DNA of 64,000 nucleotides from Lachnoanaerobaculum saburreum DSM 3986 (GCF_000185385.1 NZ_GL622296.1:2077252-2141251); one strand, 5' to 3'; shown: positions 53,502-63,703, counted from the first letter of the stretch. The notes: a model not told the origin generated them from the letters alone. A program made the numbers and translations.

Positions 53502-54608
53502 TTATTCCTCCTTAGGCTCGGAACTTCTTGCATTTTCTTTCTCAAGCTCTTCATTAGCCTGTGTCAAAGCCTTAATACTAAGTGAAATCTTCTTCTCAGG
53601 CTCATTGAACTCAACAATAACAGCCTCAACTTCATCGCCTACTTTAAGTACATCTGAAGGTTTCTCCACATGATCATGTGAAATCTGTGATACATGAAGT
53701 AATGCATCAACACCGTTTGAAATCTCAACAAATGCACCGAAGTCGGTCATTCTTGCAACTCTTCCTTTAACTACATTGCCACGTGCAAACTTTTCTTCAG
53801 CATCCAGCCACGGGTTTTGATCAGGGAATTTCATTGAAAGTGCAATCTTCTCTCCTGAGATATCTTTGATAAATGCTGTTACCTTTTCTCCGGATTTGAA
53901 TACCTTCTTCGGATTCTCCACTCTACCCCAGCTCATCTCCGATATATGCAAAAGACCGTCCGCACCGCCAAGATCTACAAATGCACCGAAATCGGTAACA
54001 TTCTTTACTGTACCCTCAATAACATCACCCGGTGTTATTTTATCAAACAGGGCCTTCTTCTGTTCTTCCTTCTTAGCCAGAAGAAGCTGCTTTCTGTCAC
54101 CTATAATCCTTCTTCTTCTAGGATTAAATTCTGTAATAACGAATTCAATATCTGTGTCTTTATACTTGGATAAATCTCTTTCAAATGTATCTGAGACAAG
54201 TGATGCCGGTATAAATACTCTTGCATCATCTACAACTACACTAAGTCCGCCGTCAACTACCTGTACTACTTTACCGGTAAGTACTTCCTTGTTGTTGAAA
54301 GCGTCTTCAAGTTTTTTATTACCTCTATCCTGAGCCAATTTCTTGTATGAAAGGAGAACCTGTCCTTCTCCGTCATTTATCTTTAAGACTTTAGCTTCCA
54401 TTTCGTCACCTACATGTACCACTGTTCTTAAATCTAAATTGTTGTCATTACTATATTCACTTCTTGTGATGATACCATCTGACTTAAAACCGACATTAAG
54501 GATGATTTGATCTTCCTTAACATCAATTACCTTACCGTTGACAACTTCTCCAGTGTGTAGAGTCTTAAATGACTCATCTAACATTTGTTCAAAACTTAGA
54601 TCTGACAA
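53502..54608 (-). CDS. rpsA: S1-like RNA-binding protein (ribosomal protein S1 homologue)
   Basis: A 368-residue protein with four S1 OB-fold domains at about residues 20-85, 105-170, 195-265 and 280-350; domains 3 and 4 carry the canonical TDFGAFVDLGGADGLLHIS and TDFGAFVEISNGVDALLHVS. It probably helps mRNA binding to the ribosome. AGGAGG lies 9 bases before a TTG at 54608, giving MSDLSFEQMLDESF, the usual Clostridia start; the longer frame from 54626 begins inside this ribosome site. It overlaps ispH by 20 bases. Confidence 0.9.
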   Translation of the reverse strand: MSDLSFEQMLDESFKTLHTGEVVNGKVIDVKEDQIILNVGFKSDGIITRSEYSNDNNLDLRTVVHVGDEMEAKVLKINDGEGQVLLSYKKLAQDRGNKKLEDAFNNKEVLTGKVVQVVDGGLSVVVDDARVFIPASLVSDTFERDLSKYKDTDIEFVITEFNPRRRRIIGDRKQLLLAKKEEQKKALFDKITPGDVIEGTVKNVTDFGAFVDLGGADGLLHISEMSWGRVENPKKVFKSGEKVTAFIKDISGEKIALSMKFPDQNPWLDAEEKFARGNVVKGRVARMTDFGAFVEISNGVDALLHVSQISHDHVEKPSDVLKVGDEVEAVIVEFNEPEKKISLSIKALTQANEELEKENARSSEPKEE

Positions 54609-55437
54609 TATTTTGAACCTCCTCAATGATATGTTTTGGGGTCGAAGCCCCTGCCGTAATACCTACACTATCCACAGAAAGTAAAGCATCATAATTTAGG
54701 TCCTCAAGAGTTTGAATAAAAAATGTATTCTTACATTCTTCCTGACATATTTCCACAAGCTTGCCAGTATTAGAGCTTTTTTTGTCTCCAATAACAATCA
54801 TGGCATCCACATTTGACGCTATTTCTTTTGCCTCAGCTTGTCTTTCCTGTGTTGCATTGCAAATCGTATTAAAACATCTTACATCATAACCCAAAAATAA
54901 TATTTTATCAATGATTTCCTGAAATTTTTTATGATTAAAAGTTGTTTGAGCTACTATTACTATCTCTTCATCTTTTTTTAAGTTTAAATTTATAAACTGC
55001 TCAATATTTTCCACTGCATAGGTATTTTCATCACCCCAGCCTTTAATTCCCATTACTTCCGGATGCTTAGGGTTTCCGATTATTACCACTGTTTTTTTCT
55101 TACCGCTTTGCACTGAAACTATGGCATGGATTTTTTTTACAAAAGGACAGGTAGCATCCACCACCCTATGTCCGCTGTGCTTTACAAAATTGTATACATC
55201 TTTGCTGACACCATGTGAGCGGATAATTACAGTGCCTTTTGGCAATGAGTTCAAATCTTCAATATTCACCGCCTTTACACCACGTCTTTTCATATCCTTT
55301 ACCACTTCTTCATTGTGAATAATCGGTCCAAGTGTGTATACAATCTCATCATTCTTTTTTGCTTCTTCATATACTGTATTTACCGCCTTTTCCACTCCGA
55401 AGCAAAATCCGGCACTTTTTGCTAATTCTACTTTCAT
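54589..55437 (-). CDS. ispH: 4-hydroxy-3-methylbut-2-enyl diphosphate reductase
   Basis: Last enzyme of the non-mevalonate isoprenoid pathway, forming IPP and DMAPP, which supply undecaprenyl carriers. The three cluster cysteines are Cys12 (SAGFCFGVEKAV), one in VVDATCPFVKK, and one in NTICNATQERQ; the His motifs GPIIHNEEVV, IRSHGV and TTFNHKKF are present. At 282 residues it is an unfused IspH; many Clostridia have it fused to S1. Its ATG overlaps cmk's TGA. Confidence 0.96.
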   Translation of the reverse strand: MKVELAKSAGFCFGVEKAVNTVYEEAKKNDEIVYTLGPIIHNEEVVKDMKRRGVKAVNIEDLNSLPKGTVIIRSHGVSKDVYNFVKHSGHRVVDATCPFVKKIHAIVSVQSGKKKTVVIIGNPKHPEVMGIKGWGDENTYAVENIEQFINLNLKKDEEIVIVAQTTFNHKKFQEIIDKILFLGYDVRCFNTICNATQERQAEAKEIASNVDAMIVIGDKKSSNTGKLVEICQEECKNTFFIQTLEDLNYDALLSVDSVGITAGASTPKHIIEEVQNIVRSKF

Positions 55438-56105
55438 CTTTCCTTTTCTACCATATCAAGTATCTTTGATACAACCTCATTAAATGTCATATCGGATGTA
55501 TCCAGACAGTATGCATCCTCTGCTTTTTTTAAAGGTGATATCTCTCTGTTCATATCCGCTTCATCTCTTTTGATGATTTCATTCTCTATAGCTTTTTCAT
55601 CAAGTGCAGCCTTATCAAAGCCTTTTTCTATAAGTTCTAAATATCTTCTTTTGGCTCTTACTTTTGAGCCGGCACTTAGATATATCTTTATATCGGCATT
55701 TGGCAGTACCACCGTACCTATATCTCTGCCGTCCATAATTACATTTTCTTTTTTGGCAAGCTTTCTTTGCAGTGCCACAAGCTTCTCTCTTACACTTTTT
55801 ACAGCACTGAATCTGCTTGCAAGCTTTCCGATTTCTTCCTGTCTAAGCTTATCGCTTACATCTACATTATTTAAAAAGACTCTTTGCTCACCATCCGTAT
55901 ATTTTATATTTATATCAAGCTTATCCAAAAGCTTGTCTATTTCATTGTCACTGCTGTCTTTTATACCGTTTTCCAAAAAGAAAAGTGCCACCGCTCTATA
56001 CATTGCACCTGTATCTATATATACAAATCCTAATTTTTTACTTAATGCCTTTGCTATACTTGACTTACCTGCTCCTGCCGGTCCGTCAATCGCTATATTA
56101 TACAT
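55434..56105 (-). CDS. cmk: cytidylate kinase
   Basis: Phosphorylates CMP/dCMP with ATP. P-loop GPAGAGKSS at residues 8-16, YIDTGAMYRAVAL, and the DGRDIGTVVLP segment are diagnostic; 223 residues is typical. A longer ATG at 56129 lies within the previous gene; AGGAG in GGAGCAGGAAATG marks the ATG at 56105. It overlaps the upstream flavoprotein gene by 8 bases and ispH by 4. Confidence 0.96.
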   Translation of the reverse strand: MYNIAIDGPAGAGKSSIAKALSKKLGFVYIDTGAMYRAVALFFLENGIKDSSDNEIDKLLDKLDINIKYTDGEQRVFLNNVDVSDKLRQEEIGKLASRFSAVKSVREKLVALQRKLAKKENVIMDGRDIGTVVLPNADIKIYLSAGSKVRAKRRYLELIEKGFDKAALDEKAIENEIIKRDEADMNREISPLKKAEDAYCLDTSDMTFNEVVSKILDMVEKER

Positions 56106-57327
56106 TTCCTGCTCCTTCTCCTGCCGCATATCCGCTTGACCATGCTATCTGTAGATTGTACCCGCCTGTAAAAGCGTCTAAATCAAGCACTTCGCCTGCA
56201 AAAAAAAGCCCTTTGACATGTTTTGACTCCATGGTCTTTGGGTTTATCTGTGATACTTCCACTCCGCCTTTGGTTACAATCGCCTCATTAAAACCTCTTG
56301 TTGAACTCAATGTAAACTCCAGATTCTTAGTTGCGTTTATAAGTCTGTGCCTTTCTTCTTTAGTTAGCAAATTTACCTTTTTTTCAGGGTCGATTTTGCT
56401 CTGATATATTACCTCATCTATAAGCTTTGTGGGAAAGAGCTTATTCAAAGAGTTTTTTAACTGTTTGTTTTTTTGCTCTGTAAAATCTCTAAGTATTCTC
56501 TCATCAAGTTTTTCATTGTCAAGTGCCGGCTTTAAATCAATACAAAGCCTGTATCTCCTTATATCTTTGTTCCCTATAATGGCGGATGCCGATATTATCA
56601 CAGGACCGCTTACACCGAAATGTGTGAAAAGCATTTCACCGAATTCGTCATACATCAACTTTTTGTTATTATAGATATATACATGAATATTCTTCAGTGA
56701 AAGCCCTTGCAAGGCTTTTACTCTTTCACCTTCCACATTAAAAGGCACAAGTGAAGGATATAGTTTGCTTACACTAAGCCCTGCTTCTTTTGCAAATCTG
56801 TAGCCGTCACCGTCGGAGCCTGTAGCCTGATATGACATTCCGCCCGTAGCCACTATTACAGCATCTGAGAGTATCTTATTTTTCCCGATCATTACACCTA
56901 TACATCTGCCGTCTTCTATTATAGGCTTATCAACCTTGGTATTTAACCTTATATCGACATTCAAATCCCTTAATGCCTTTTCTATTGACTTTATAATATC
57001 TGATGAGTGATCGCTTACAGGAAAGACTCTGTTTCCTCTTTCCACCTTCAGCTTTGTACCGTTGTTTTCTACAAGGTTCATTATATCTTCATTTGTAAAT
57101 TTTTTAAAAGCACTGAACAGAAATCTCTTATTGCTTACTATATTTTCCATTACAGTATTCATATCTGATGAATTGGTAAGGTTGCATCTGCCCTTTCCTG
57201 TAATATACAGCTTTTTACCGAGTTTCTCATTTTTTTCTAAAAGTATCACATTATTTGATGTTAAAGCAGCGGAGTATGCCGCCATCATCCCTGCTGCACC
57301 TCCGCCTATAATTATTATTTTTCTCAT
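56098..57327 (-). CDS. BaiN/RdsA-family NAD(P)/FAD oxidoreductase
   Basis: A 409-residue flavoprotein of the HI0933-like family. FAD-binding GGGAAGMMAAYSA is at the N-terminus, followed by KKLYITGKGRCNLTN, and the C-terminal FAD loop is FAGEVLDLDAFTGGYNLQIAWSSG. The substrate is unknown; BaiN reduces bile-acid intermediates in gut Clostridia, but the family is widespread beyond them. It starts 1 base after the aspartokinase stop without a clear ribosome site, so coupling is likely. Confidence 0.88.
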   Translation of the reverse strand: MRKIIIIGGGAAGMMAAYSAALTSNNVILLEKNEKLGKKLYITGKGRCNLTNSSDMNTVMENIVSNKRFLFSAFKKFTNEDIMNLVENNGTKLKVERGNRVFPVSDHSSDIIKSIEKALRDLNVDIRLNTKVDKPIIEDGRCIGVMIGKNKILSDAVIVATGGMSYQATGSDGDGYRFAKEAGLSVSKLYPSLVPFNVEGERVKALQGLSLKNIHVYIYNNKKLMYDEFGEMLFTHFGVSGPVIISASAIIGNKDIRRYRLCIDLKPALDNEKLDERILRDFTEQKNKQLKNSLNKLFPTKLIDEVIYQSKIDPEKKVNLLTKEERHRLINATKNLEFTLSSTRGFNEAIVTKGGVEVSQINPKTMESKHVKGLFFAGEVLDLDAFTGGYNLQIAWSSGYAAGEGAGNV

Positions 57328-57328
57328 T

Positions 57329-58648
57329 TTATGATACCGATTTTACAAACATATCATAGATAGATTTTATAGTTGTTTCAAAGTCATTCTCCTTGACACC
57401 TACAATGATATTCAATTCAGATGAACCCTGATCAATCATCTTTACATTCACTCTTGCATGTGCAAGTGCCGAGAATATTCTTCCGGCAGTACCTCTGTTT
57501 GCCTTCATTCCTCTGCCTACTATAGCTATAAGTGCAAGTCCGGACTCCATCTCCACTGTATCAGGAGCCACCGCTCTATGTATGCCTGAAACTATCTGCT
57601 GTTCATGTTCTTCAAACTCGGACTGATGAACAAGCACTGTCATTGTATCGATACCTGACGGCATATGCTCTATTGATATACCGTTTTGTGCAAATACATT
57701 AAGTACTCCCGCACAAAAACCCACCTCGGAGTTCATCATAGCCTTATCCACATTAATTGCACAAAAACCCTTCTTACCTGCAATACCTGTAATAGTAAAC
57801 CTTGAACTTTTACAAGTACTCTCTACAATCATTGTACCCTTGTCATCAGGTTTATTTGTATTTCTGATATTTATCGGAATACCTTCCTTTCTTACAGGAA
57901 AGATGGCATCCTCATGGAGAACCGAAGCTCCCATATAAGCCAGTTCTCTAAGCTCTTTATATGTAATTGACTCAATCGGTTCAGGGTTTGGAATAATCCT
58001 CGGATCCGCAACCAAAAATCCTGAAACATCAGTCCAATTTTCATACATATCCGCTCTTATACCTCTGGCAACTATAGAGCCTGTTATATCCGAACCTCCT
58101 CTTGAAAAAGTTCTTATCTTTCCCGAGTGATCACTGCCGTAAAATCCCGGTATTACAGCTCTGCTTACTTTTTCAAGTCTGGCGGCAACCTCAATATTTG
58201 TGGCCTCGGCATCAAAAGTACCGTCCTCAAAAAAGAATATCATCTCCGCCGGATCTACAAATTCCACTCCAAGATACTTTGACATAATAAGACCGTTTAG
58301 ATACTCACCTCTTGAAGCCGCATACTCTCTGCCTGCCTTATTTAAAAACTCCTCTTCAATCTTTGCAAACTCATGGTCAAGATTCAGATTAAGTGAAAGG
58401 CCGTCTATGATTTCTTCATATCTTGCCTTAATCTTTTCAAATTTTTTCTTATATGCACCACCCTCTGCTGCGAGGTCATATGTCTCATATAAAAGATCTG
58501 TTACCTTCTCATCTTTCGGATTTCTTTTTCCGGGTGCTGAAGGTATAACAAATCTTCTTGACTTGTCAGCCTTTATTATATCTCCCACTTTTTTGAACTG
58601 ATGTGCACTGGCAAGTGAGCTGCCTCCAAATTTTACTACTTTTATCAT
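57329..58648 (-). CDS. lysC: aspartate kinase
   Basis: Phosphorylates aspartate, the first step to lysine, threonine and methionine. KFGGSSLAS at the N-terminus, FSRGGSDITGS near residue 185 and two C-terminal ACT domains (from about residue 295; FTITGIAGKKGFCAINVDKAMM and LALIAIVGRGMKANRG) indicate a feedback-regulated, 439-residue monofunctional enzyme. GGAGAAG sets the ATG at 58648 over a TTG at 58660. It follows purL by only 18 bases, so no lysine riboswitch fits. Confidence 0.95.
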   Translation of the reverse strand: MIKVVKFGGSSLASAHQFKKVGDIIKADKSRRFVIPSAPGKRNPKDEKVTDLLYETYDLAAEGGAYKKKFEKIKARYEEIIDGLSLNLNLDHEFAKIEEEFLNKAGREYAASRGEYLNGLIMSKYLGVEFVDPAEMIFFFEDGTFDAEATNIEVAARLEKVSRAVIPGFYGSDHSGKIRTFSRGGSDITGSIVARGIRADMYENWTDVSGFLVADPRIIPNPEPIESITYKELRELAYMGASVLHEDAIFPVRKEGIPINIRNTNKPDDKGTMIVESTCKSSRFTITGIAGKKGFCAINVDKAMMNSEVGFCAGVLNVFAQNGISIEHMPSGIDTMTVLVHQSEFEEHEQQIVSGIHRAVAPDTVEMESGLALIAIVGRGMKANRGTAGRIFSALAHARVNVKMIDQGSSELNIIVGVKENDFETTIKSIYDMFVKSVS

Positions 58649-58666
58649 TATCTTCTCCAAATTTTT

Positions 58667-61600
58667 TTATCTGAAATATTTTACACCAGATTCAAAGATT
58701 TGCAAATCCTGTTTTTTAAAAACATTTATATATGCACCCTCCTCTCTCCTTTCAGAGTGTGCCATTTTACCATATATCCTTCCGTCCGAACTTGTAATTC
58801 CCTCTATTGCCGCATATGAGCCGTTCGGATTGTACTCTCCGTCCATAGTAGGATTTCCGGCTAAATCCACATATCTTGTGGCAACCTGACCGTTTTCAAA
58901 AAGTTCTCTTATCTTTGCCTCACCTGCTACAAACCTTCCCTCACCATGTGAAACCGGATTGGCATATACATCACCAAGTACAGCATTCATAAGCCATGGT
59001 GATTTATTACTTGTTACCTTAAGATAAGCCATCTTTGAAACATGTCTGCCGATTGTATTTGTTGCAAGAGTCGCCGAATTTTCATCCTGTTCCTTTATAA
59101 CTCCGTCAGGCAAAAGTCCAAGTTTTATAAGAGTCTGAAAACCGTTGCAGATACCCAGTACAAGTCCGTCTCTCTCAAGCAGACTTTCTATCTCTTTTTT
59201 TAGAATTTCATTTCTGAATACTGTAGCAAAAAACTTTGCGGAACCGTCAGGCTCATCACCTGCCGAGAATCCTCCCGGAAACATTATAATCTGTGATTTT
59301 CTTATCTCATCTCTATAACTTTCAACAGATTCCTTTATAGCCAAAGGCGAATTGTTTCTGAATACGAAGGCATCAGCCTTTGCACCTGCTCTTTGGAAAG
59401 CTCTGATTGAGTCATACTCACAATTGGTTCCCGGCATTACAGGTATGAATACCCTTGGAGACTGATTTTTTTCTTTTGCTATATAAATGCTGTCGGCCTT
59501 ATATACCTTATCTTCTACACATTCTTTATTCTCAGGCTCTTCTACTGAAGGGAATACCTTTTCAAGAGGCTTTTTCCAGTTTTTAAGCACATCATCAAGT
59601 AAAATCTCACTGCCGTTTACAACTATTTCAGGCTCGGCTATAACTTCACCAAGGCGGATTGCATCGGCAAAATCAAGTTCTCTTTCACATTCAAGCAAAA
59701 AGCTTCCGAAATCCGGAGCAAACAATATATCTTTATCCACAGACAAATCGGCTCCAAGCATATTTCCAAAGCACATATTTGATACAGCTTCAGCACATCC
59801 GTTTCTTTCTACTACAAATGCACTTACTATATTTTTGGCAGCTATCTGTTTTTGAACATATTCATAAATTTTCTTTAGATATTCAAAATCAGGTAAGTTG
59901 TATTTATCCCTCTTTACTCTAATTAAGTATAGTTTATTCCCGGCCTTCTTTAACTCAGTGGATATTATATTTTGATTTTCTCCCACCGCCACTGCAAATG
60001 AAACTAATGTAGGAGGCACATTTATATCATTGAAAGTACCTGACATTGAGTCCTTACCGCCGATAGATGCAAGCCCGAGTCTCATCTGTGCTTCATATGC
60101 ACCGAGCAAGGCTGCAAACGGCTCCCCCCATGTAGACTCACTTGTCATTCTTCTAAAGTACTCCTGGAAGGTAAAATGTACCTTCCTGTAATCACCGCCT
60201 GCCGCCACTATCTTGCCAAGTGATGTGATTATCGCATATATTGCACCATGATACGGACTTAGGCTTGATAAATACGGGTCAAAACCGTAGCTCATAACAG
60301 TTACCGCATCACTCTTTTCATCTAAAAGAGGCAACTTTGCAACCATGCTCTGAGTCTGTGAAAGCTGATACTTTCCGCCATAAGGCATCAATACGCTCTT
60401 GCCTCCGATACTTGCATCAAACATCTCAACAAGTCCTTTTTGTGATGCCACATTCAAATCACAAACTGTCTGAAGCCATTTTTCTTTTACAGATAAGTTG
60501 TCGGTATCTGCCTCAAAAAAATCCTCAAAAATCGGAGTCCTTACATAGACCTTGGTAACGGATTTTGCTCCGTTTGTATCAAGAAATGCCCTTGATAAGT
60601 CAACTATTTTCTTGCCCCTCCAAATCATTTGCAGTCTTTTTTCTTCCACCACCTTTGCTACAATACTTGTCTCAAGGTTTTCTTCCTCAGCATATTTACA
60701 AAATTCATCTACAGACTTCGGATCAAGTACTACCGCCATCCTCTCCTGTGATTCTGAAATAGCAAGCTCTGTGCCGTCAAGTCCCGCATATTTTTTCGGT
60801 ACCTTGTCAAGGTCAATAATAAGCCCGTCTGCAAGTTCACCTATTGCTACTGCAACTCCGCCGGCCCCGAAGTCATTACATTTTTTTATAAGTTTTGTCA
60901 CTTCAGGTCTTTTAAAGAGTCTCTGTATCTTTCTTTCAGTAGGTGCATTACCCTTTTGTACCTGGGCTCCCGCCGTAACTATGGAATCGGTCTTATGGAC
61001 TTTACTTGAACCTGTAGCACCTCCTATACCATCTCTTCCGGTTCTGCCGCCAAGTAATACTATAATATCTCCGGGGTCTGAGGTCTTTCTTATAACATTA
61101 TCTCTCTTTGCAGCTCCCATCACTGCACCGATTTCCATTCTTTTTGCCACATAGTCCGGATGATATATCTCTTTTACATACCCTGTAGCCAGTCCTATCT
61201 GATTGCCATATGAGGAATAACCATGTGCCGCCCCTGTAACTATCTTTCTTTGCGGAAGTTTGCCTGCAAAAGTCTTATCAATAGGAAGTGTGGGATCTGC
61301 GGCACCTGTAATTCTCATTGCCTGATATACATAGGTTCTTCCTGAAAGCGGATCTCTTATCGCACCGCCAAGACAGGTAGCCGCTCCGCCGAAAGGCTCA
61401 ATCTCTGTAGGATGATTGTGGGTCTCATTCTTAAAATTGATAAGCCATTCCTCTTTTTTGCCGTCCACAACTATCGGTACTACTATTGAGCAGGCATTGA
61501 TTTCATCAGTCTCTTCCACATCATTAAGTATACCGTCAGCCTTAAGCTTTTTCATAGCTGAAAGTGCAATATCCATAAGACATATATTCTTACCTAACTT

Positions 61601-62398
61601 ATTTTGATACAGAGATTTTCTGTCACAAAGATACCTTTGATATGACTCCTTTATAGGTACGCAAAAAAATCCCTCCTCAAAGTCCACATCGGTGATCTCG
61701 GTAGAAAATGTTGTATGTCTACAGTGATCTGACCAATATGTGTCAAGCACTCTTATCTCAGTGATAGAGGGATTTCTGTTTTCATCATTTTTCAGATATT
61801 TTTGTATAAATTTAAAATCATCAAATGTCATTGCCAATGAAAGATCATTATAACACTCTCTTAAGGCTTTTTCATCCATTGATATAAAGCCGTCAACCGT
61901 CTCTACATCATCCGGTATTTCAAAGTCAATCTTTAATGTTTGCGGTATAGACTCATCTGCAATTTTGGAGTCTACAGGATTTATGCAGTATCTTTTTATC
62001 TTCTCCTTGTCCTCATCGCTAAAACTGCCTGAGAAAACATATGTAGTAGCCGAGCGAATATCTATATCATCCTCACTGCCAAGAAGCTTTACGCACTGTA
62101 TTGCCGAATCCGCCCTTTGGTCGAACTGTCCCGGTAAATACTCTACAGTAAAGAAAAAATCACTGTCTTGATGTGGAAAATCACTTTCATAGCAAATATC
62201 AAGCGGCGGTTCACAAAAGATTGTATCAAGACTTCTTTTATAGTCTGCATTCGATATATTTTCAATATCGTATCTGACCAAAACCCTTACATCCGCAAGA
62301 TCCTTTAATCCGCAATAGTCCTTAAGCTCACCTAAAAGCTCTTTTGCCTTTATTGCAAAATCTCTTCTTTTCTCTACATAAATCCTTTTAACGCCCAT
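58667..62398 (-). CDS. purL: phosphoribosylformylglycinamidine synthase, single chain
   Basis: Fourth step of purine synthesis, using glutamine and ATP. At 1243 residues it is the large fused form: N-terminal PurS-like region, two synthase halves (FKNETHNHPTEIEPFGGAATC; SIGGKDSMSGTF), and a C-terminal glutamine amidotransferase with nucleophile cysteine in LGICNGFQ and the His-Glu of PVSHGEGRF. The clostridial single-chain form is common in Lachnospiraceae. GGAGG precedes the ATG. A pair of competing hairpins lies upstream. Confidence 0.97.
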   Translation of the reverse strand: MGVKRIYVEKRRDFAIKAKELLGELKDYCGLKDLADVRVLVRYDIENISNADYKRSLDTIFCEPPLDICYESDFPHQDSDFFFTVEYLPGQFDQRADSAIQCVKLLGSEDDIDIRSATTYVFSGSFSDEDKEKIKRYCINPVDSKIADESIPQTLKIDFEIPDDVETVDGFISMDEKALRECYNDLSLAMTFDDFKFIQKYLKNDENRNPSITEIRVLDTYWSDHCRHTTFSTEITDVDFEEGFFCVPIKESYQRYLCDRKSLYQNKLGKNICLMDIALSAMKKLKADGILNDVEETDEINACSIVVPIVVDGKKEEWLINFKNETHNHPTEIEPFGGAATCLGGAIRDPLSGRTYVYQAMRITGAADPTLPIDKTFAGKLPQRKIVTGAAHGYSSYGNQIGLATGYVKEIYHPDYVAKRMEIGAVMGAAKRDNVIRKTSDPGDIIVLLGGRTGRDGIGGATGSSKVHKTDSIVTAGAQVQKGNAPTERKIQRLFKRPEVTKLIKKCNDFGAGGVAVAIGELADGLIIDLDKVPKKYAGLDGTELAISESQERMAVVLDPKSVDEFCKYAEEENLETSIVAKVVEEKRLQMIWRGKKIVDLSRAFLDTNGAKSVTKVYVRTPIFEDFFEADTDNLSVKEKWLQTVCDLNVASQKGLVEMFDASIGGKSVLMPYGGKYQLSQTQSMVAKLPLLDEKSDAVTVMSYGFDPYLSSLSPYHGAIYAIITSLGKIVAAGGDYRKVHFTFQEYFRRMTSESTWGEPFAALLGAYEAQMRLGLASIGGKDSMSGTFNDINVPPTLVSFAVAVGENQNIISTELKKAGNKLYLIRVKRDKYNLPDFEYLKKIYEYVQKQIAAKNIVSAFVVERNGCAEAVSNMCFGNMLGADLSVDKDILFAPDFGSFLLECERELDFADAIRLGEVIAEPEIVVNGSEILLDDVLKNWKKPLEKVFPSVEEPENKECVEDKVYKADSIYIAKEKNQSPRVFIPVMPGTNCEYDSIRAFQRAGAKADAFVFRNNSPLAIKESVESYRDEIRKSQIIMFPGGFSAGDEPDGSAKFFATVFRNEILKKEIESLLERDGLVLGICNGFQTLIKLGLLPDGVIKEQDENSATLATNTIGRHVSKMAYLKVTSNKSPWLMNAVLGDVYANPVSHGEGRFVAGEAKIRELFENGQVATRYVDLAGNPTMDGEYNPNGSYAAIEGITSSDGRIYGKMAHSERREEGAYINVFKKQDLQIFESGVKYFR

Positions 62399-62439
62399 TT
62401 TTCCTCCGTTTCTTAGAAAAACAACAGCAAATGATTAAC

Positions 62440-62481
62440 AGGTTTTAAGTTTATAATTGTAAAACCTTATACTATAAACTT
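62440..62481 (-). other. two competing dyads between pfp and purL
   Basis: AGGTTTTA (62440-62447) can pair with TAAAACCT (62460-62467), while AAGTTTATA (62447-62455) can pair with TATAAACTT (62473-62481). The second pair interleaves with the first, so only one can form. No T-run follows directly; the meaning is open. Confidence 0.4.
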
Positions 62482-63689
62482 TTAATATGACTTTGTATAC
62501 CGTCACATACAATATTTGAAAGTTCACCCATAATAAGCGGTTTTGCGTACTGAATAAAATGTTCGTTCACATAAAATCCGTCCTCACTTATCCACTCTCT
62601 CGGTACTTTTCTTTCGATATTTGCAACTAAACTTATATCACATTTTTTTACAACAGACAAATATGGAGCGTTTTCCAATCTTTCAAAGTTCATCATAACA
62701 CCGCTGTCACCGTCAATGCCTGCTTTCACACCCAAAAATCCGATATTGAACGCCTCATCAATATCAGTCCTACTCTGAAGATGAGCGGCAGCCCTTTGCA
62801 ATGTATTTATCTCAACAGCTCTGGTCTTTACACCTAATTCATTTTTTATTCTTTTAGCTAAAAATGCGGCTGTTCCTGAAAGCATCTTATGTCCGAACGC
62901 ATCTACATTGCACTCGTCCTCACTGATATGATGCCCCTTGGTATCCTTAATACCTTCTGAAACCGCTACAACTATATTTCCTTTTGTCTGCATCTTATCT
63001 GATAAAATCTTTATAAAGTGCTTCAGATCAAGTCCAATCTCAGGAAGCAATATAAAATCGGGACCGTCATTTAGGTTGTTTTTAGCCAAAGCGGCGGCAG
63101 CTGTAAGCCAACCGGCATTTCTTCCCATAATTTCAACAAAAGTAACACTCTTTAAATCATATACATTTGAGTCACGCACTATCTCGGAAATACATGTCGC
63201 AATATACTTTGCCGCACTTCCATATCCCGGAGTGTGATCGGTAACAGGAAGATCATTGTCAACAGTCTTCGGTACTCCGACAAATCTTATCTTACTGCCG
63301 TTTATTTTTGCATAATCCGACAACTTCTTTATAGTGTCCATTGAGTCATTGCCGCCGATATATATGAAAATACCGATATTATACTTGTCAAGTACCTCAA
63401 AGATTTTCTTATAGACCTCATCACCCTCTTTAACCTCAGGCAATTTGTACCTGCAAGAACCAAGATATGAACTTGGTGTTCTCTTTAGCAGCTCAATATT
63501 AAGCTCACAATCAAGTGTATCATCAAGATCTACTATCTTTTCTTTCAGCAGACCTTCAATGCCATATCTCATACCGTATACTTTGTCCGCTCCAAGTTCT
63601 TTTGCACCGATATAAACTCCTGCCAATGACGAATTGATAGCGGCTGTAGGTCCTCCCGACTGTCCGACAATCAAATTTTTTCTCTCCAT
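62472..63689 (-). CDS. pfp: 6-phosphofructokinase, PPi-type
   Basis: Phosphorylates fructose 6-phosphate. The two residues that separate donor classes point to pyrophosphate: GGNDSM in place of GGDGS, and Lys in VPKTVDNDL in place of Gly. PSSYLGSCR and GRNAGWLTAAAALA complete the active site. At 405 residues it is the group II/III type found in anaerobes. AGGAGA lies 10 bases before the ATG. It follows the sigma-like gene by 14 bases. Confidence 0.92.
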   Translation of the reverse strand: MERKNLIVGQSGGPTAAINSSLAGVYIGAKELGADKVYGMRYGIEGLLKEKIVDLDDTLDCELNIELLKRTPSSYLGSCRYKLPEVKEGDEVYKKIFEVLDKYNIGIFIYIGGNDSMDTIKKLSDYAKINGSKIRFVGVPKTVDNDLPVTDHTPGYGSAAKYIATCISEIVRDSNVYDLKSVTFVEIMGRNAGWLTAAAALAKNNLNDGPDFILLPEIGLDLKHFIKILSDKMQTKGNIVVAVSEGIKDTKGHHISEDECNVDAFGHKMLSGTAAFLAKRIKNELGVKTRAVEINTLQRAAAHLQSRTDIDEAFNIGFLGVKAGIDGDSGVMMNFERLENAPYLSVVKKCDISLVANIERKVPREWISEDGFYVNEHFIQYAKPLIMGELSNIVCDGIQSHIKSL

Positions 63690-63703
63690 AGCTTTCTCAT
63701 CTC

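Noticed and set aside
55570-56139. Long open frame on the plus strand opposite cmk
   Set aside because: Its translation is a Ser/Phe/Leu-rich string without domains, has no ribosome site, and is the antisense of a clearly real gene.
58649-58666. Lysine riboswitch before lysC
   Set aside because: Only 18 bases separate lysC from purL; dapA also has only a 9-base gap upstream.
60552-61154. 200-codon open frame opposite purL
   Set aside because: Low-complexity antisense product with no ribosome site; purL is conserved along the same stretch.
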